A stretch of DNA of 64,000 nt, from the NCBI RefSeq assembly GCF_030252185.1, contig NZ_CP126970.1:2356001-2420000 (forward strand), in the 5' to 3' direction. Below the pieces are notes generated by a model. It saw nothing but the letters and a program-made list of their open reading frames with translations, ran no database searches and was not told the DNA's origin. The stretch comes from Corynebacterium suedekumii (GTDB taxonomy: Bacteria > Actinomycetota > Actinomycetes > Mycobacteriales > Mycobacteriaceae). This document shows positions 48,048-57,565 of the stretch, in pieces. Numbering within the stretch: position 1 is the first letter of the stretch; every line of letters starts with the position of its first letter. Both the position numbers and the translations under genes were made by a program.

Positions 48048-49730
48048 TTAACCCTGCAGCAGCTCGCGGACCGCTTCCCGGGCCGCAGCTGCACCCACGG
48101 ATTCGAGCGCGAGCTCGGCGGCTTTCTTGCAGGTCTCCAGGTCCACATCCGCCAACTGCGCACCCACGCCCGGCAGGGCGGTCGAAGCGGCCGAGAGCGA
48201 GTCGACTCCGAGTCCGGTGAGGACGCAGGCGAGCATCGGGTCGGCCGCTGCCTCGCCGCAGACACCGACCGGGGTCTGGGTGTCGTGCCCGATGAGACAG
48301 GTGTGGCGGATCAGGCGGAGGACGGCGGGCTGCCACGGGTCGGTGAGGTAGGCCAGCTGCGGGGACAGTCGGTCCGCGGCCATCGTGTACTGCGTGAGGT
48401 CGTTGGTGCCGATGGACACGAAGTCCAGGTGCGGCATGAGCTTGTCCGCCATGAGGGCGGCGGCGGGGACCTCAATCATGGCGCCGGCGATGAGGCCGCG
48501 CTCCCGGCACAGGCCGGCGAACCACTTGGCCTCCCGGGCGGTGGCGACCATCGGGGCCATGACCCAGGTGGTGGCACCCTCGCCGCGGCCTTCGGCGGCC
48601 TGGGCGATGGCGTCGAGCTGGCGGGTGAGCAACGGCTCGTTGCTGTTGGCGATGCGCAGGCCGCGCACACCAAGGGCCGGGTTCTCCTCCACGGTCATGG
48701 TGGCGTAGGCGATCGGCTTATCCGATCCGGCGTCGAGGGTGCGGATGACCACCTTGGAGTCCGGGAAGGCGTCGAAGACCTTGCGGTAGATGCGGGCCTG
48801 CTCATCGACGCTGGGTTCCTCAGAGGCGGAGAGGAAGCTCATCTCGGTGCGGTAGAGGCCGATTCCCTCGGCCTGACCTTCCGCGGCGACGCGGGCGGCG
48901 TTGCCGGCGGCGACGTTGGCCAGCAGCTGGACGCGATGTCCGTCGCGGGTCTGGGCGGGGCCGCGCCACTGGGCGACGACGGCGGCGCGTTCCCGGGATT
49001 CGCGGACTCGCTCTGCGGAGGCCTCCGGGTCGGTGTCCATGGTGATGGTGCCCATGGCGCCGTCGATGAGGACCTTCTCGCCGGCGGGGATGGAGGAGAT
49101 GGCGGAACCGACGGCGACGATGCACGGGAGGTTGAGCTGGCGGGCGATGATGGCGGTGTGACTGGTGGGCCCGCCCAGCTCGGTGACCAGGGCGACGATG
49201 TGGTCGGTGTCGAGGGTGGCGGTGTCGGCCGGGGAGAGATCGTCGGCGAAGAGCACGGCCTCACCGTCGACCTCCGGCAGTCCAGGTTCCTCTTCGCCGC
49301 GCAGTTCGGCGAGGACCCGGTCGCGGATGTCCTTGAGGTCGGTGGTGCGTTCGGCCATGACTCCGCCGGCGGCCTCAAACATGGTGACGAACTTGTCCGT
49401 GGCCTCCACGGTGGCGTTCTCGGCGGGGTGACCAGAGTTGACGGCCTTCCGGGCCGCCTTGCGCCAGCCGCGGTCGGCGACCATGCCGGCGGTGGCCTTG
49501 AGCACCTCGGACGCGGAGCCCTCGACGTGGGCTGAACGGGCGAGGAGTCGCTCGGACACGAGGTCCGCGGCGGCGACGAAGCGCTCGTACTCTGCCTCCC
49601 GCTCCCCCGCCGGCACGGTTGCGCCGGCCTTGGGCAGCTCCGGTCGGGGCCGTACCCAGACCGCCGGGGCGTAGGCGATGCCGGCGACGACGCCGGTGCC
49701 CTTGACAGAGGTGCTGTGGACACCCTCCAT
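48048..49730 (-). CDS. ptsI: PTS enzyme I
   Basis: Phosphoenolpyruvate-protein phosphotransferase, the first, general step of the sugar PTS; passes phosphate from PEP to HPr. 560 residues from the ATG at 49730 (MEGVHSTS), with GGGAG 7-9 bases upstream; the frame reaches 49868 but that part is intergenic. The active-site His is in GGPTSHTAIIARQL, and the C-terminal PEP-binding domain carries GTNDLTQYTMAADR and CGEAA. Divergent from fruK; the shared region should hold regulatory sites for both. Confidence 0.95.
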   Translation of the reverse strand: MEGVHSTSVKGTGVVAGIAYAPAVWVRPRPELPKAGATVPAGEREAEYERFVAAADLVSERLLARSAHVEGSASEVLKATAGMVADRGWRKAARKAVNSGHPAENATVEATDKFVTMFEAAGGVMAERTTDLKDIRDRVLAELRGEEEPGLPEVDGEAVLFADDLSPADTATLDTDHIVALVTELGGPTSHTAIIARQLNLPCIVAVGSAISSIPAGEKVLIDGAMGTITMDTDPEASAERVRESRERAAVVAQWRGPAQTRDGHRVQLLANVAAGNAARVAAEGQAEGIGLYRTEMSFLSASEEPSVDEQARIYRKVFDAFPDSKVVIRTLDAGSDKPIAYATMTVEENPALGVRGLRIANSNEPLLTRQLDAIAQAAEGRGEGATTWVMAPMVATAREAKWFAGLCRERGLIAGAMIEVPAAALMADKLMPHLDFVSIGTNDLTQYTMAADRLSPQLAYLTDPWQPAVLRLIRHTCLIGHDTQTPVGVCGEAAADPMLACVLTGLGVDSLSAASTALPGVGAQLADVDLETCKKAAELALESVGAAAAREAVRELLQG

Positions 49731-49817
49731 GGTTGTCTCCCATCTCACACGTTGTTGTGTACTTCCCCCCAGATCACCACATGTTCGGTAATCTCGCAAT
49801 AAACCGGACCACAGAGT

Positions 49818-49846
49818 ATTGACAGACGGGCATAATCGGGCGAGAA
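49818..49846 (+). promoter_or_regulatory. Possible fruK promoter
   Basis: TTGACA near 49818, 17 bases, then GAGAAT near 49841. The leader to the GTG at 49961 is over 100 bases and contains an inverted repeat; a second TACAAT box lies slightly downstream. Positions are approximate to a few bases. Confidence 0.4.
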
Positions 49847-49870
49847 TTAGGGTACAATCAAAAATCACCT

Positions 49871-49890
49871 GTGACCTATCTCATGGTCAC
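49871..49890. promoter_or_regulatory. Inverted repeat in the fruK leader
   Basis: GTGACC (49871-49876), 8 bases, GGTCAC (49885-49890). It lies downstream of the likely fruK promoter, where a repressor would block transcription. SugR or a FruR-like regulator are candidates; no fruR gene is in the window. Confidence 0.4.
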
Positions 49891-49960
49891 CGTCCATGAT
49901 ACACCTCCCCGACGTGGCCCTTCCCCGGGCTTCACCGAGAGAACGGACCAGGAGCACGCC

Positions 49961-50929
49961 GTGATCCTCACCTTGACGCCGAATCCCAGCATCGACGCCA
50001 CGATGCAGTTGACGGATCCTCTGCAACGCGGACAGGTCATCCGACCCGCCGCCATCTCCCAGGTCGCCGGCGGCAAAGGGGTCAACGTCACCCACGCCCT
50101 CACCCTGGCCGGGCGCCGGACGCTGGCCGTGGTCCCCGCCGACGAGGATGATCCCTTCATCGCCCTCGCCCGGCAGGCGGACATCCCGATCCATGCGGTC
50201 CCGGTCACCGAGGGTGTGCGCATGAACACCACCCTGACGGAGCCCGACGGCACGACCACCAAGATCAACGGCCCGGGGGCCACCATCACCGACGATGCCG
50301 AAGCGGAGATCATCCGCATCCTCACCACACTGGGCACGCAGTGCTCCTGGCTGGTGCTGGCTGGATCCCTGCCACCCGGGGTACCCACCGACTGGTACAC
50401 GAGGGTGCTGTCCACGGTGCGCCGCTCCCTGCCGGGACTGCCGGTCGCGGTCGACACCTCCGACGAGGCGATCATGGCCCTGGGCGAGGGACTGGAGACC
50501 GCCGCGCCCAACCTGCTCAAACCGAACGGGCTGGAACTCGGCCAGCTGGTCGGGGTCGACGGGGAGGAACTCGAGTCCGCGGCCGCCGACGGCGATCTCC
50601 GCCCGGTGGTTGATGCGGCCCGCAAGATCATCACCCGGGGTGTGGAGGAAGTCCTGGTCACCCTCGGCGCCTCCGGCGCCGTCCTGGTCATCGAGAATCG
50701 GGCCTGGCACGCCACCCCACCCCCGGTGGAGGTGAAGTCCACGGTCGGTGCCGGGGACAGCTCGCTTGCGGGCTATCTCATGGCGCGGGCGGACAGCCTG
50801 CCCGCCGATCAGTGCCTCGTCCGGGCCGTGGCCTACGGTGCCGCCGCCACTGCCCTGCCCGGGACGACCATCCCCTCCCCCGGCCATCTCAATCTCACCG
50901 ACACGCGCGTACGCGAACTCCACTCCTAG
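49961..50929 (+). CDS. fruK: 1-phosphofructokinase
   Basis: PfkB-family kinase, 322 residues, turning fructose 1-phosphate from the fructose PTS into fructose 1,6-bisphosphate. N-terminal LTPNPSIDATM, the sugar-binding GGKGVNVTHAL and the C-terminal anion hole and catalytic Asp in GAGDSSLAGYL are present. GTG at 49961 has AGGAG 7 bases upstream; the upstream in-frame stretch from 49871 is leader. It is followed by fruA after 16 bp. Confidence 0.93.
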   Translation: MILTLTPNPSIDATMQLTDPLQRGQVIRPAAISQVAGGKGVNVTHALTLAGRRTLAVVPADEDDPFIALARQADIPIHAVPVTEGVRMNTTLTEPDGTTTKINGPGATITDDAEAEIIRILTTLGTQCSWLVLAGSLPPGVPTDWYTRVLSTVRRSLPGLPVAVDTSDEAIMALGEGLETAAPNLLKPNGLELGQLVGVDGEELESAAADGDLRPVVDAARKIITRGVEEVLVTLGASGAVLVIENRAWHATPPPVEVKSTVGAGDSSLAGYLMARADSLPADQCLVRAVAYGAAATALPGTTIPSPGHLNLTDTRVRELHS

Positions 50930-50945
50930 TCACCTCGAGGAAACC

Positions 50946-52963
50946 ATGACCCCCGCGATCATCACCACCGACCTCGTCGTCCTCGATGAGGACCTCGGGT
51001 CCACACCCACCGACGTCATCACCCGCCTGGCCGACGTTGTCGTCTCCGCCGGCCGTGCCTCCGACGCCTCCTCGCTTGCCGACGCCGCCCTGGCCCGCGA
51101 AGCACAGGCCCCCACCGGGGTCCCGGGGAAGGTCGCCATCCCCCACTGCCGTTCCGAGGCCGTCACCGAACCGACCCTCGCCTTCGCCCGCCTGACCCGC
51201 GCCGTCGACTTCGGCGGCCCGGACGGCGACGCCGACCTCGTCTTCCTCATCGCCGCCCCGGCCGGTGGCGGTAAGGAGCACCTGAAGATCCTGTCCAAGC
51301 TCGCCCGCGCTCTGGTGCGCGGCGACTTCCTCACCCGCCTGCGGGAGGCACGCTCGGAGCAGGAGATCGTCACCGCGGTGACCGAGGTGATCACCGCGGA
51401 GAAGAAGAAGCCTGCGGCGGCGGGAACGGGGGCGTCGACAAGCAGGTCACCCGCATCGTGGCCATCACCGCCTGCCCGACCGGTATCGCCCACACTTACA
51501 TGGCCGCCGACGCCCTCGCGCAGGCCGCCGAGGGCCGCGATGATGTGGAACTGGTCGTGGAGACCCAGGGTTCCTCCTCGACGAAGCCGATGGACCCGGC
51601 GGCCGTCACCGCAGCTGACGCCGTCATCTTCGCCACCGACGTCGGTGTCCGCGACCGCGAACGCTTCGCCGGCAAACCCGTCGTCGAGTCCGGCGTCAAA
51701 CGCGCCATCAACGAACCTGCAGTCATGATCGACGAGGCCGTCGCCGCCGCCGCCAACCCGAAGGCCCGGACCGTCACCGGCACCGCCACCGAGACCACCA
51801 CCGACAGCGCCCAGCTGGGCTGGGGCCGGCGCATCCAGCAGGCCGTCATGACGGGCGTGTCCTACATGATCCCGTTCGTCGCCGCCGGTGGCCTGCTGCT
51901 CGCCCTCGGCTTCCTCGTCGGCGGCTACGACATGGCCAACGGCTGGCAGGCGATCGCCACCGGGCACTCGCTCAACAACCTCCCCGGCAACACCGTCGAC
52001 GTCGACGGCACAGCCGTCACCTTCGACCGCTCCGGCCTCGCCCTCTACCTCGGTGCCGTCCTCTTCGCCACCGGTCAGATGGCCATGGGCTTCATCGTCG
52101 CCGCCCTCTCCGGCTACACCGCGTTCGCCATCGCCGGCCGCCCGGGCATCGCCCCCGGCTTCGTCGGTGGCGCGATCTCCGTCCTCATCGGCGCCGGCTT
52201 CCTCGGCGGCCTGGTCACCGGCATCCTCGCCGGCCTCATCGCCTACTGGATCGGCTCGTGGAAGGTCCCCCGCATCCTCGGCTCCCTCATGCCCGTGGTG
52301 ATCATCCCGCTGCTGACCTCCCTGCTCATCGGCCTGCTCATGTTCCTGCTGCTCGGCCGCCCGCTGGAGGCCGCCATGACGGGGATGACCGACTGGCTCG
52401 GCTCCATGTCCGGCTCCTCCGCCGTGCTCCTCGGCGTCATCCTCGGCCTGATGATGTGCTTCGACCTCGGTGGCCCCGTGAACAAGGCGGCGTACCTGTT
52501 CGCCACTGCCGGCCTGTCCACCGGTGACGAGGCGTCCATGCAGATCATGGCGACCGTCATGGCCGCCGGCATGGTCCCGCCCATCGCCCTGTCCGTGGCC
52601 ACCCTCGTGCGCAAGCGACTGTTCACCCCGGCCGAGCAGGAGAACGGCAAGTCCGCGTGGCTGCTGGGCCTGTCCTTCATCTCCGAGGGCGCGATCCCCT
52701 TCGCCGCGGCCGACCCGCTGCGTGTCATCCCCTCGATGATGGTCGGCGGCGCCGTCACCGGTGCGACCTCCATGGCCCTCGGCGTCGGGTCCCGCGCACC
52801 CCACGGCGGCGTGTTCGTCCTGTTCGCCATCGACCCGTGGTGGGGCTTCCTCGTCGCCGTCCTCGCCGGCACGATCGTCTCCGCCGTCACCGTCCTGGCG
52901 CTCAAGCAGTTCTGGCCGAAAAAGGCGGTCCAGGCCACCCAGCCGGTCGCCGTCACGTCCTAA
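50946..52963 (+). pseudogene. fruA: PTS fructose transporter, EIIABC, broken by a 1-base frameshift
   Basis: Fructose-specific PTS permease (PtsF/FruA), about 672 residues if joined. The IIA domain occupies 50946 to about 51400 and carries the phosphorylated His in VAIPHCRSE. After a Lys- and Ala-rich linker the frame changes near 51422-51432; the remainder runs from about 51433 to 52963 with the IIB Cys in AITACPTGIAHTY and a IIC domain of about nine helices (MIPFVAAGGLLLALGFLVGG). The change needs one added base in the G runs there. Both halves look under selection, so an assembly error is likely; a natural split into separate IIA and IIBC proteins is less likely because no start with a ribosome binding site precedes the second frame. 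Confidence 0.9.
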
Positions 52964-53011
52964 CTTCCCTACACTGGTCCCCACTACCTCGTCATCGAAA
53001 GGACCCATCCC

Positions 53012-53275
53012 ATGGCTTCCAAGACCGTCACCGTCGGCTCCGCCGTCGGCCTGCACGCCCGCCCCGCCTCCATCGTCGCTGACGCCGCCGGCGAGTACGA
53101 CGACGACATCATCCTCACCCTCGCCGGTGATGACGACGAGGAGGCCGACGCCGCCTCCTCGCTGATGATCATGGCCCTCGGCGCGGAGAAGGGTGACCAG
53201 GTCACCGTCACCTCCGACAACGCCGAGGCCGTGGAGAAGATCGCCGCGCTCATCGAGTCGGACCTCGACGCCTGA
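53012..53275 (+). CDS. ptsH: PTS phosphocarrier protein HPr
   Basis: 87-residue HPr that carries phosphate from enzyme I to the sugar permeases. The active-site His is in GLHARPAS; the position of the regulatory Ser46 of Firmicutes is Ser in ADAASSLMIM, but corynebacteria are not known to use it. ATG at 53012 follows AAAGGACC. Last gene of the fruK-fruA-ptsH run, with a terminator after it. Confidence 0.96.
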   Translation: MASKTVTVGSAVGLHARPASIVADAAGEYDDDIILTLAGDDDEEADAASSLMIMALGAEKGDQVTVTSDNAEAVEKIAALIESDLDA

Positions 53276-53290
53276 CCGGCCGACGCCGAC

Positions 53291-53320
53291 AGCCCCCGTC
53301 CGGTTGGACGGGGGCTTTCC
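53291..53320 (+). terminator. Terminator of ptsH
   Basis: Perfect 11-bp arms 53291-53301 and 53306-53316 (AGCCCCCGTCC type) with loop GGTT, then TTCC. It lies between the convergent ptsH and GyrI-like genes. The T run is short. Confidence 0.7.
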
Positions 53321-53334
53321 TCATGCCCGCAATC

Positions 53335-53817
53335 TCAGACCAGCGGCTGGTAGAGGTCGGTGACCATGTCCGCCGGATCGGCCTCAGGAGTGGGCATCGT
53401 GACATATTCCTCCCAGCACGGTGCCGAGAGTTCCTCCCCCTGCGCATGGGCGTGGTCGACGAGCTCCTGCCACGCCTGCGGAAGGCCGTCGTATCCGCCG
53501 TGGTGTGAGGTGACCATGGCGCGGGATTCCGGGATGAGGTGGACCGCCAGCCCGGAGGCCGGGTCGATGGCCCGGGTCACGGCGTCGAGCCCGTCCCCGG
53601 GGACGACGAAGCCACCCGCCAGGTCGACGGTGTCGGTCGGCGGCGAGAAGTAGTACGCACGGGCCGCACCGGTCGGGCGCAGGCCGGCCGCAGCCAGCGT
53701 CCGCGCGGCCTGGGTGAAGGCCCGGTCGAAGTAGTCGACCATGGCGTCGGCAGAGATGGTCTCCCGGCTGGCTAGGACGTGGTGGGCGGGGACGGTCACG
53801 GTGCGGTAGTCGCTCAT
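53335..53817 (-). CDS. GyrI-like (AraC effector-binding type) small-molecule-binding protein
   Basis: A 160-residue stand-alone effector-binding domain. The tandem beta-alpha-beta-beta repeat and the family end pattern (CWEEYVTMPTPEADPADM) are clear. Such domains bind amphipathic small molecules, and some are hydrolases or protect targets such as gyrase. ATG at 53817 overlaps the double-kinase stop (ATGA); the frame upstream to 53865 is inside that gene. It is the last gene of the glycosyltransferase operon, so it may bind the product or precursor of this locus. That is inference. Confidence 0.78.
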   Translation of the reverse strand: MSDYRTVTVPAHHVLASRETISADAMVDYFDRAFTQAARTLAAAGLRPTGAARAYYFSPPTDTVDLAGGFVVPGDGLDAVTRAIDPASGLAVHLIPESRAMVTSHHGGYDGLPQAWQELVDHAHAQGEELSAPCWEEYVTMPTPEADPADMVTDLYQPLV

Positions 53818-55760
53818 ACCCGGGAGAATATTTCCCCCAGCACAGGTGCCACAAGGGGTGCCCACCTAGGGCGGAACGCGTACACGCACGCCAGCCGGAC
53901 GAGGCTTGCCCGCTCATACACCTCGACGGCGGCGTCGGAGGGGAACTCGGAGGTCACCACCCGGGCCTGCTCGCCGGTCCACAGCCCCTGCAGGTGACGG
54001 AGGCGGGCGTGGGCCCGGAGGTTGCCCACGTCCAGGGCGGGGTCGGCCAGACAGGCGGTGTCCACGTCGATGAGTCCGGGGCCGAGCTCCGGGTGGTGGA
54101 ACAGCTGCTTGTCGTGCAGGTCGCGGTGGGCCGGGGCCAGCCGCTCGGGCAGGCCGGCCAGGTCCGCGATGACCCGCTCGGTGGCCTCCTGCAGGCGGAC
54201 GGGGTCCGGGACGAGCACGCGGCTGGTGCGCACCCACTGCCGCAGGACGGCGACCTCGTCCGCCGCGGTGTGGACCGGGGTGGACGCCGGCGCCTGTTCC
54301 TGCTGCGCCCGGCCCAGGGCGCGGGCGATGTCGCGCCATGCGGTGCGCCACTGCTCATCCGTGAACGCGGTGGGGTCGTGGAGGCTGAGCCCCTCGAGCG
54401 GGGCGAAGGTGACGTGGTCGTCCCCGGCGCCGAGGATCCGCGGGGTGCGGAAGTGCTCGGCCAGCGGGCGGGCGGCGTTGATCGCGGTGAGGATCCGCCG
54501 TGCCCGGCCCTTCTTCACCAGCTTGGAGTAGCTGCCGTCCTCGCGGCGCACGACGGCACGTTTCCCCGGTCGGTGGGAGATGACGGTCCCGCCGGCCGGG
54601 GACGGCACCGGATGGAACACGCCGTCGGCGCGGAACCCGGCGCGGACCGTGCCGTCGGCGTCGAGGTACTCCACGGCGAGGCGTTCCCCGGCGGGCCAGA
54701 CCCGGTGGACGGACCCCCGGGGCAACAGGTCGAGGGCGGCACGGGCGGCGTCGAGGCGGGCGGCGACCTCGGTCTCCCAGTTCTCGTTGCCCGGGTCACG
54801 GCGCAGCGGGTCGAGGGCGGCGGAAAGGTGGGCGTAGGCCTCCCAGGCGGCGATCTCGGTGAGGTGGACGTCCCCGCCGTCCTCCCGGTAGCCGGCACAG
54901 AAGGCGGTCCACTGGTCGGTCGACGCGTTCGCCTTCCATGTTCCGAGGTCGCGCACCGCCGGGCCCGCGCCGGCGCGGTCGGTGTCGATGAGCCGGATCT
55001 CGTCGCTGTCGGGGCCGGCGACGAGCACCTGGTCGGGCGAGAGGTCCCCGTGGAGGTTGACGGCGGGGCGGTCGCTGTCGAGCAGCGGGGCGATTCGGTC
55101 GGCGATCGAGATGGCCTCCGGTGCCAGGGTCGGGGCGTGTCGGGCAACCGCGTCGGCGGCACCGTGCGGGTCGACGGGGCACACCGGCGTTCCGGATTCG
55201 ACCGGGGTGTGGTGCAGGCGGGCGATCGCGCGTCCGGCCGCCCGGGCGGCGCCGAGATGGTCGGGGTGTGTCCGCAGGTCGCCGGCACCCCACCAGGGGG
55301 TGGACACGATGTGGGGGCTGTGCCGGGTCACGGGGAGGGTGGGCACCCCGTGGTGGAGCCAGGTCCGGGCGGGGTCGGCGTCGACCGGGACGGCGTGGAC
55401 GCGCAGGACCCGCTCCCCTGCCCGGGCCACCACACGGCGGTGCGGGATGTAGCGGAGGATGTCCAGCTCGGCCGGGTCGACGGGCAGGCCGCGGAGTGCC
55501 GGGATGAGCCGGCGGTCGGCGTACCAGGGGCCGCTGAACAGGTACGGTCCGGTGGCGTCGTGGACGGTGAGCAGGTCCCCGGCCCGGAACATGCTCTTGG
55601 CGTACTTGTCCGGGTCGATGGTCCACAGGGTCCAGCCGACCTCGCCGGTGTCCGGGTTGCGCCAGGCGACGTGGGTGCTGCGGCCGGGTTTGATCCGCAG
55701 GTGGGTGGGTTCGACGCGGTGGTGGAGCAGGCGAGTGAGGGTGGGGGCGTCGAGAAGCAT
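53814..55760 (-). CDS. Protein with two tandem APH/kinase-fold domains
   Basis: 648 residues made of two phosphotransferase (APH) modules. Module 1 ends with the catalytic loop HGDLSPDQ (237-244) and metal motif IDTD (258-261); module 2 has HRDLHDKQ (545-552) and IDVD (564-567). In both the Asn usually found at the end of the catalytic loop is Gln, while the catalytic Asp and the metal Asp are kept, so both may be active. N-terminal residues 1-170 look like a divergent lobe rich in His and Arg. By family such proteins phosphorylate small molecules such as sugars, amino alcohols or antibiotics. Starts at ATG 55760 overlapping the ABC transporter stop by one base (TGATG). Substrate unknown; co-operonic glycosyltransferases suggest a sugar or its lipid carrier. 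Confidence 0.85.
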   Translation of the reverse strand: MLLDAPTLTRLLHHRVEPTHLRIKPGRSTHVAWRNPDTGEVGWTLWTIDPDKYAKSMFRAGDLLTVHDATGPYLFSGPWYADRRLIPALRGLPVDPAELDILRYIPHRRVVARAGERVLRVHAVPVDADPARTWLHHGVPTLPVTRHSPHIVSTPWWGAGDLRTHPDHLGAARAAGRAIARLHHTPVESGTPVCPVDPHGAADAVARHAPTLAPEAISIADRIAPLLDSDRPAVNLHGDLSPDQVLVAGPDSDEIRLIDTDRAGAGPAVRDLGTWKANASTDQWTAFCAGYREDGGDVHLTEIAAWEAYAHLSAALDPLRRDPGNENWETEVAARLDAARAALDLLPRGSVHRVWPAGERLAVEYLDADGTVRAGFRADGVFHPVPSPAGGTVISHRPGKRAVVRREDGSYSKLVKKGRARRILTAINAARPLAEHFRTPRILGAGDDHVTFAPLEGLSLHDPTAFTDEQWRTAWRDIARALGRAQQEQAPASTPVHTAADEVAVLRQWVRTSRVLVPDPVRLQEATERVIADLAGLPERLAPAHRDLHDKQLFHHPELGPGLIDVDTACLADPALDVGNLRAHARLRHLQGLWTGEQARVVTSEFPSDAAVEVYERASLVRLACVYAFRPRWAPLVAPVLGEIFSRV

Positions 55761-57565
55761 CAGAGCAGTTCCTTCTGGTGGACGGCATCCTCCTGGGTGC
55801 GGGCCCAGGCGCTGATGCGGGTGTCGGGGTCGGTGAGGAGCTCGGCGGGGGTGCCGTCCTCGACGATCTGTCCGTCCTCGAGCCAGAGCAGGCGGTCGAG
55901 GGAGCGGATCATGGAGATGTCGTGGGTGATGGCCAGTGTCGTGCGTCCCCGGGTGAGTTCGTGCAGCGATTCCTCCACCAGGGCCCGGGAGGCCGGGTCG
56001 AGGCCGGTGGTGGGTTCGTCGAGGACGACGACGGCGGAGTCCCGCACCATGCTGCGGGCGATGGCCAGGCGTTGGCGCTGCCCGCCGGAGAGGGTGTCAC
56101 CCCGGTTGCCCAGGACGGAGTCGTAGCCGTCGGGCAGGGCCATGATGAAGTCGTGGGCGCCGGCGCGGCGGGCGGCGTCGATGACCTCGTCGTCGGTGGC
56201 GGTCAGGCGCCCGTAGCGGATGTTCTCACGGACGGTGGTGGCGAAGAGGACCGATTCCTGGAAGAGGATGGACACCTGCTGGCGCAGCTCGTCGCGGCGG
56301 ACGTCGCGGGTGTCGTAGTGGTCGAGGCGGACGGCGCCGGTGTCGACGTCCGCGAGGCGGACGAGGTAGCCGGCGAGAGTGGACTTGCCGGCACCGGAGG
56401 GGCCGAGGAGGCCGACGCGTTGCCCGGCGGGGATGGTGAGGCCGAGGTCGGTGAACAGGGGTCGGCCGTGGCCGTCGCGGGCGCTGATCCGGTCGTAGGT
56501 GACGGTGCCCTCGACGCCGATCATGTCGCGGGGCTCGGCCGGGTCGGCGATGTCGACGGGTTCGTCCATGAGGTCGGCGATGCGTTCGCCGCTGGCCTGG
56601 GCGCGGGCAATGCGGCCGGTGTACTTGGCCATGTCCCGCAGGGGTTTCATGGCGGTCTTGAGGTACATCATGAACAGGACGATGTCGCCGGGGGTCATCA
56701 TGCCCTGCATGACCTGCCAGCCGCCGAATCCGAGAACTACGGCGGTGGCGAGGCCGACGAGGACGTCGGTGGAGCGCTCCAGGCGGGCGGCCAGGCGGCG
56801 GGCGCGGATGTTGGCGGTCAGTGCCTTCTGGTTGCCGGCGGCGAAACTGCTGGCGATGGTGTCCTCGAGTCCGTAGGCCTGGACGACGCGGATGGCGGCG
56901 AGCGCCTCGGCGGCGTCCCCGACCAGGCGCCCCTCACCCTTGCGGGTGGCGCGGGAGGCGGCGGTGATCTGTGGTGCGGCGACCGAGGAGATGAGCAGGT
57001 ACAACGCGGCGGTGGCGACGACGACGAGCGAGAGCACGGGGTTGAGCACCATGACGACGATGAACAGGACGACGACGGTGGCGAGGTTGCCGATCAGCGG
57101 CAGGCCCGCGGTCACCGCCACCTCCTGGAGGCGGCCCATGTCGCCGACGAGTCGCTGGGAGGTGTCGCCGATGGAGGCGCGGGAGTGGTACTGCAGCGAC
57201 AGGGACTGGATGTGGTCGAAGACGCGGGTGCGCAGGCGGGTCACCACCTTCACACCGGTCTTGGCGAAGGCGATGGTGGAGATGTAGTTGCACACCGCCC
57301 GCCCGGCGACGATGCCGGCGAGGATGAGTGCCCACATCACGAGGGTTGTGGTGACGTCCTCCGGGGTGCCGGTGGCGACCGCGATGTCGGCGCCGAGGGC
57401 CCGGGTGACGGTGTCCACGGCGATCTTCATCGGCCAGGGTTCGAGGATGCGGAATGCCACGTCACCGATGAGGGCGAGGAGGCCGACGATGATCAGGAGG
57501 CGGTGCTCGCGCAGGTCGATGAGCGCGAGGGTGCGGCGCAGTGGGGCGGGAATCACGGATCTCAC
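55760..57565 (-). CDS. ABC transporter, fused permease and ATPase (exporter type)
   Basis: A 601-residue half-transporter of the MsbA/lipid-exporter type, expected to work as a homodimer. Six membrane helices lie in residues about 20-310; the ATPase has Walker A GPSGAGKST (388-396), signature LSGGQRQR, Walker B VVVLDEP and the H-loop ITHD. It overlaps the glycosyltransferase stop by 4 bp and the double kinase by one base, so it is made with both. Exporters of this family flip lipid-linked sugars or export peptides and drugs; the neighbours favour a sugar-carrying substrate. No peptidase domain is present. Confidence 0.9.
   Translation of the reverse strand: MRSVIPAPLRRTLALIDLREHRLLIIVGLLALIGDVAFRILEPWPMKIAVDTVTRALGADIAVATGTPEDVTTTLVMWALILAGIVAGRAVCNYISTIAFAKTGVKVVTRLRTRVFDHIQSLSLQYHSRASIGDTSQRLVGDMGRLQEVAVTAGLPLIGNLATVVVLFIVVMVLNPVLSLVVVATAALYLLISSVAAPQITAASRATRKGEGRLVGDAAEALAAIRVVQAYGLEDTIASSFAAGNQKALTANIRARRLAARLERSTDVLVGLATAVVLGFGGWQVMQGMMTPGDIVLFMMYLKTAMKPLRDMAKYTGRIARAQASGERIADLMDEPVDIADPAEPRDMIGVEGTVTYDRISARDGHGRPLFTDLGLTIPAGQRVGLLGPSGAGKSTLAGYLVRLADVDTGAVRLDHYDTRDVRRDELRQQVSILFQESVLFATTVRENIRYGRLTATDDEVIDAARRAGAHDFIMALPDGYDSVLGNRGDTLSGGQRQRLAIARSMVRDSAVVVLDEPTTGLDPASRALVEESLHELTRGRTTLAITHDISMIRSLDRLLWLEDGQIVEDGTPAELLTDPDTRISAWARTQEDAVHQKELL

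Noticed and set aside
51458..52963. Separate FruB-type PTS IIBC gene with its own start
   Set aside because: The first in-frame Met lies inside the IIB active-site strand, and no ribosome binding site precedes it; a frameshift explains the data better.
50930..53056. 708-codon open frame antisense to fruA
   Set aside because: Its His/Asp/Gly-rich protein is the reverse of the transporter codons.
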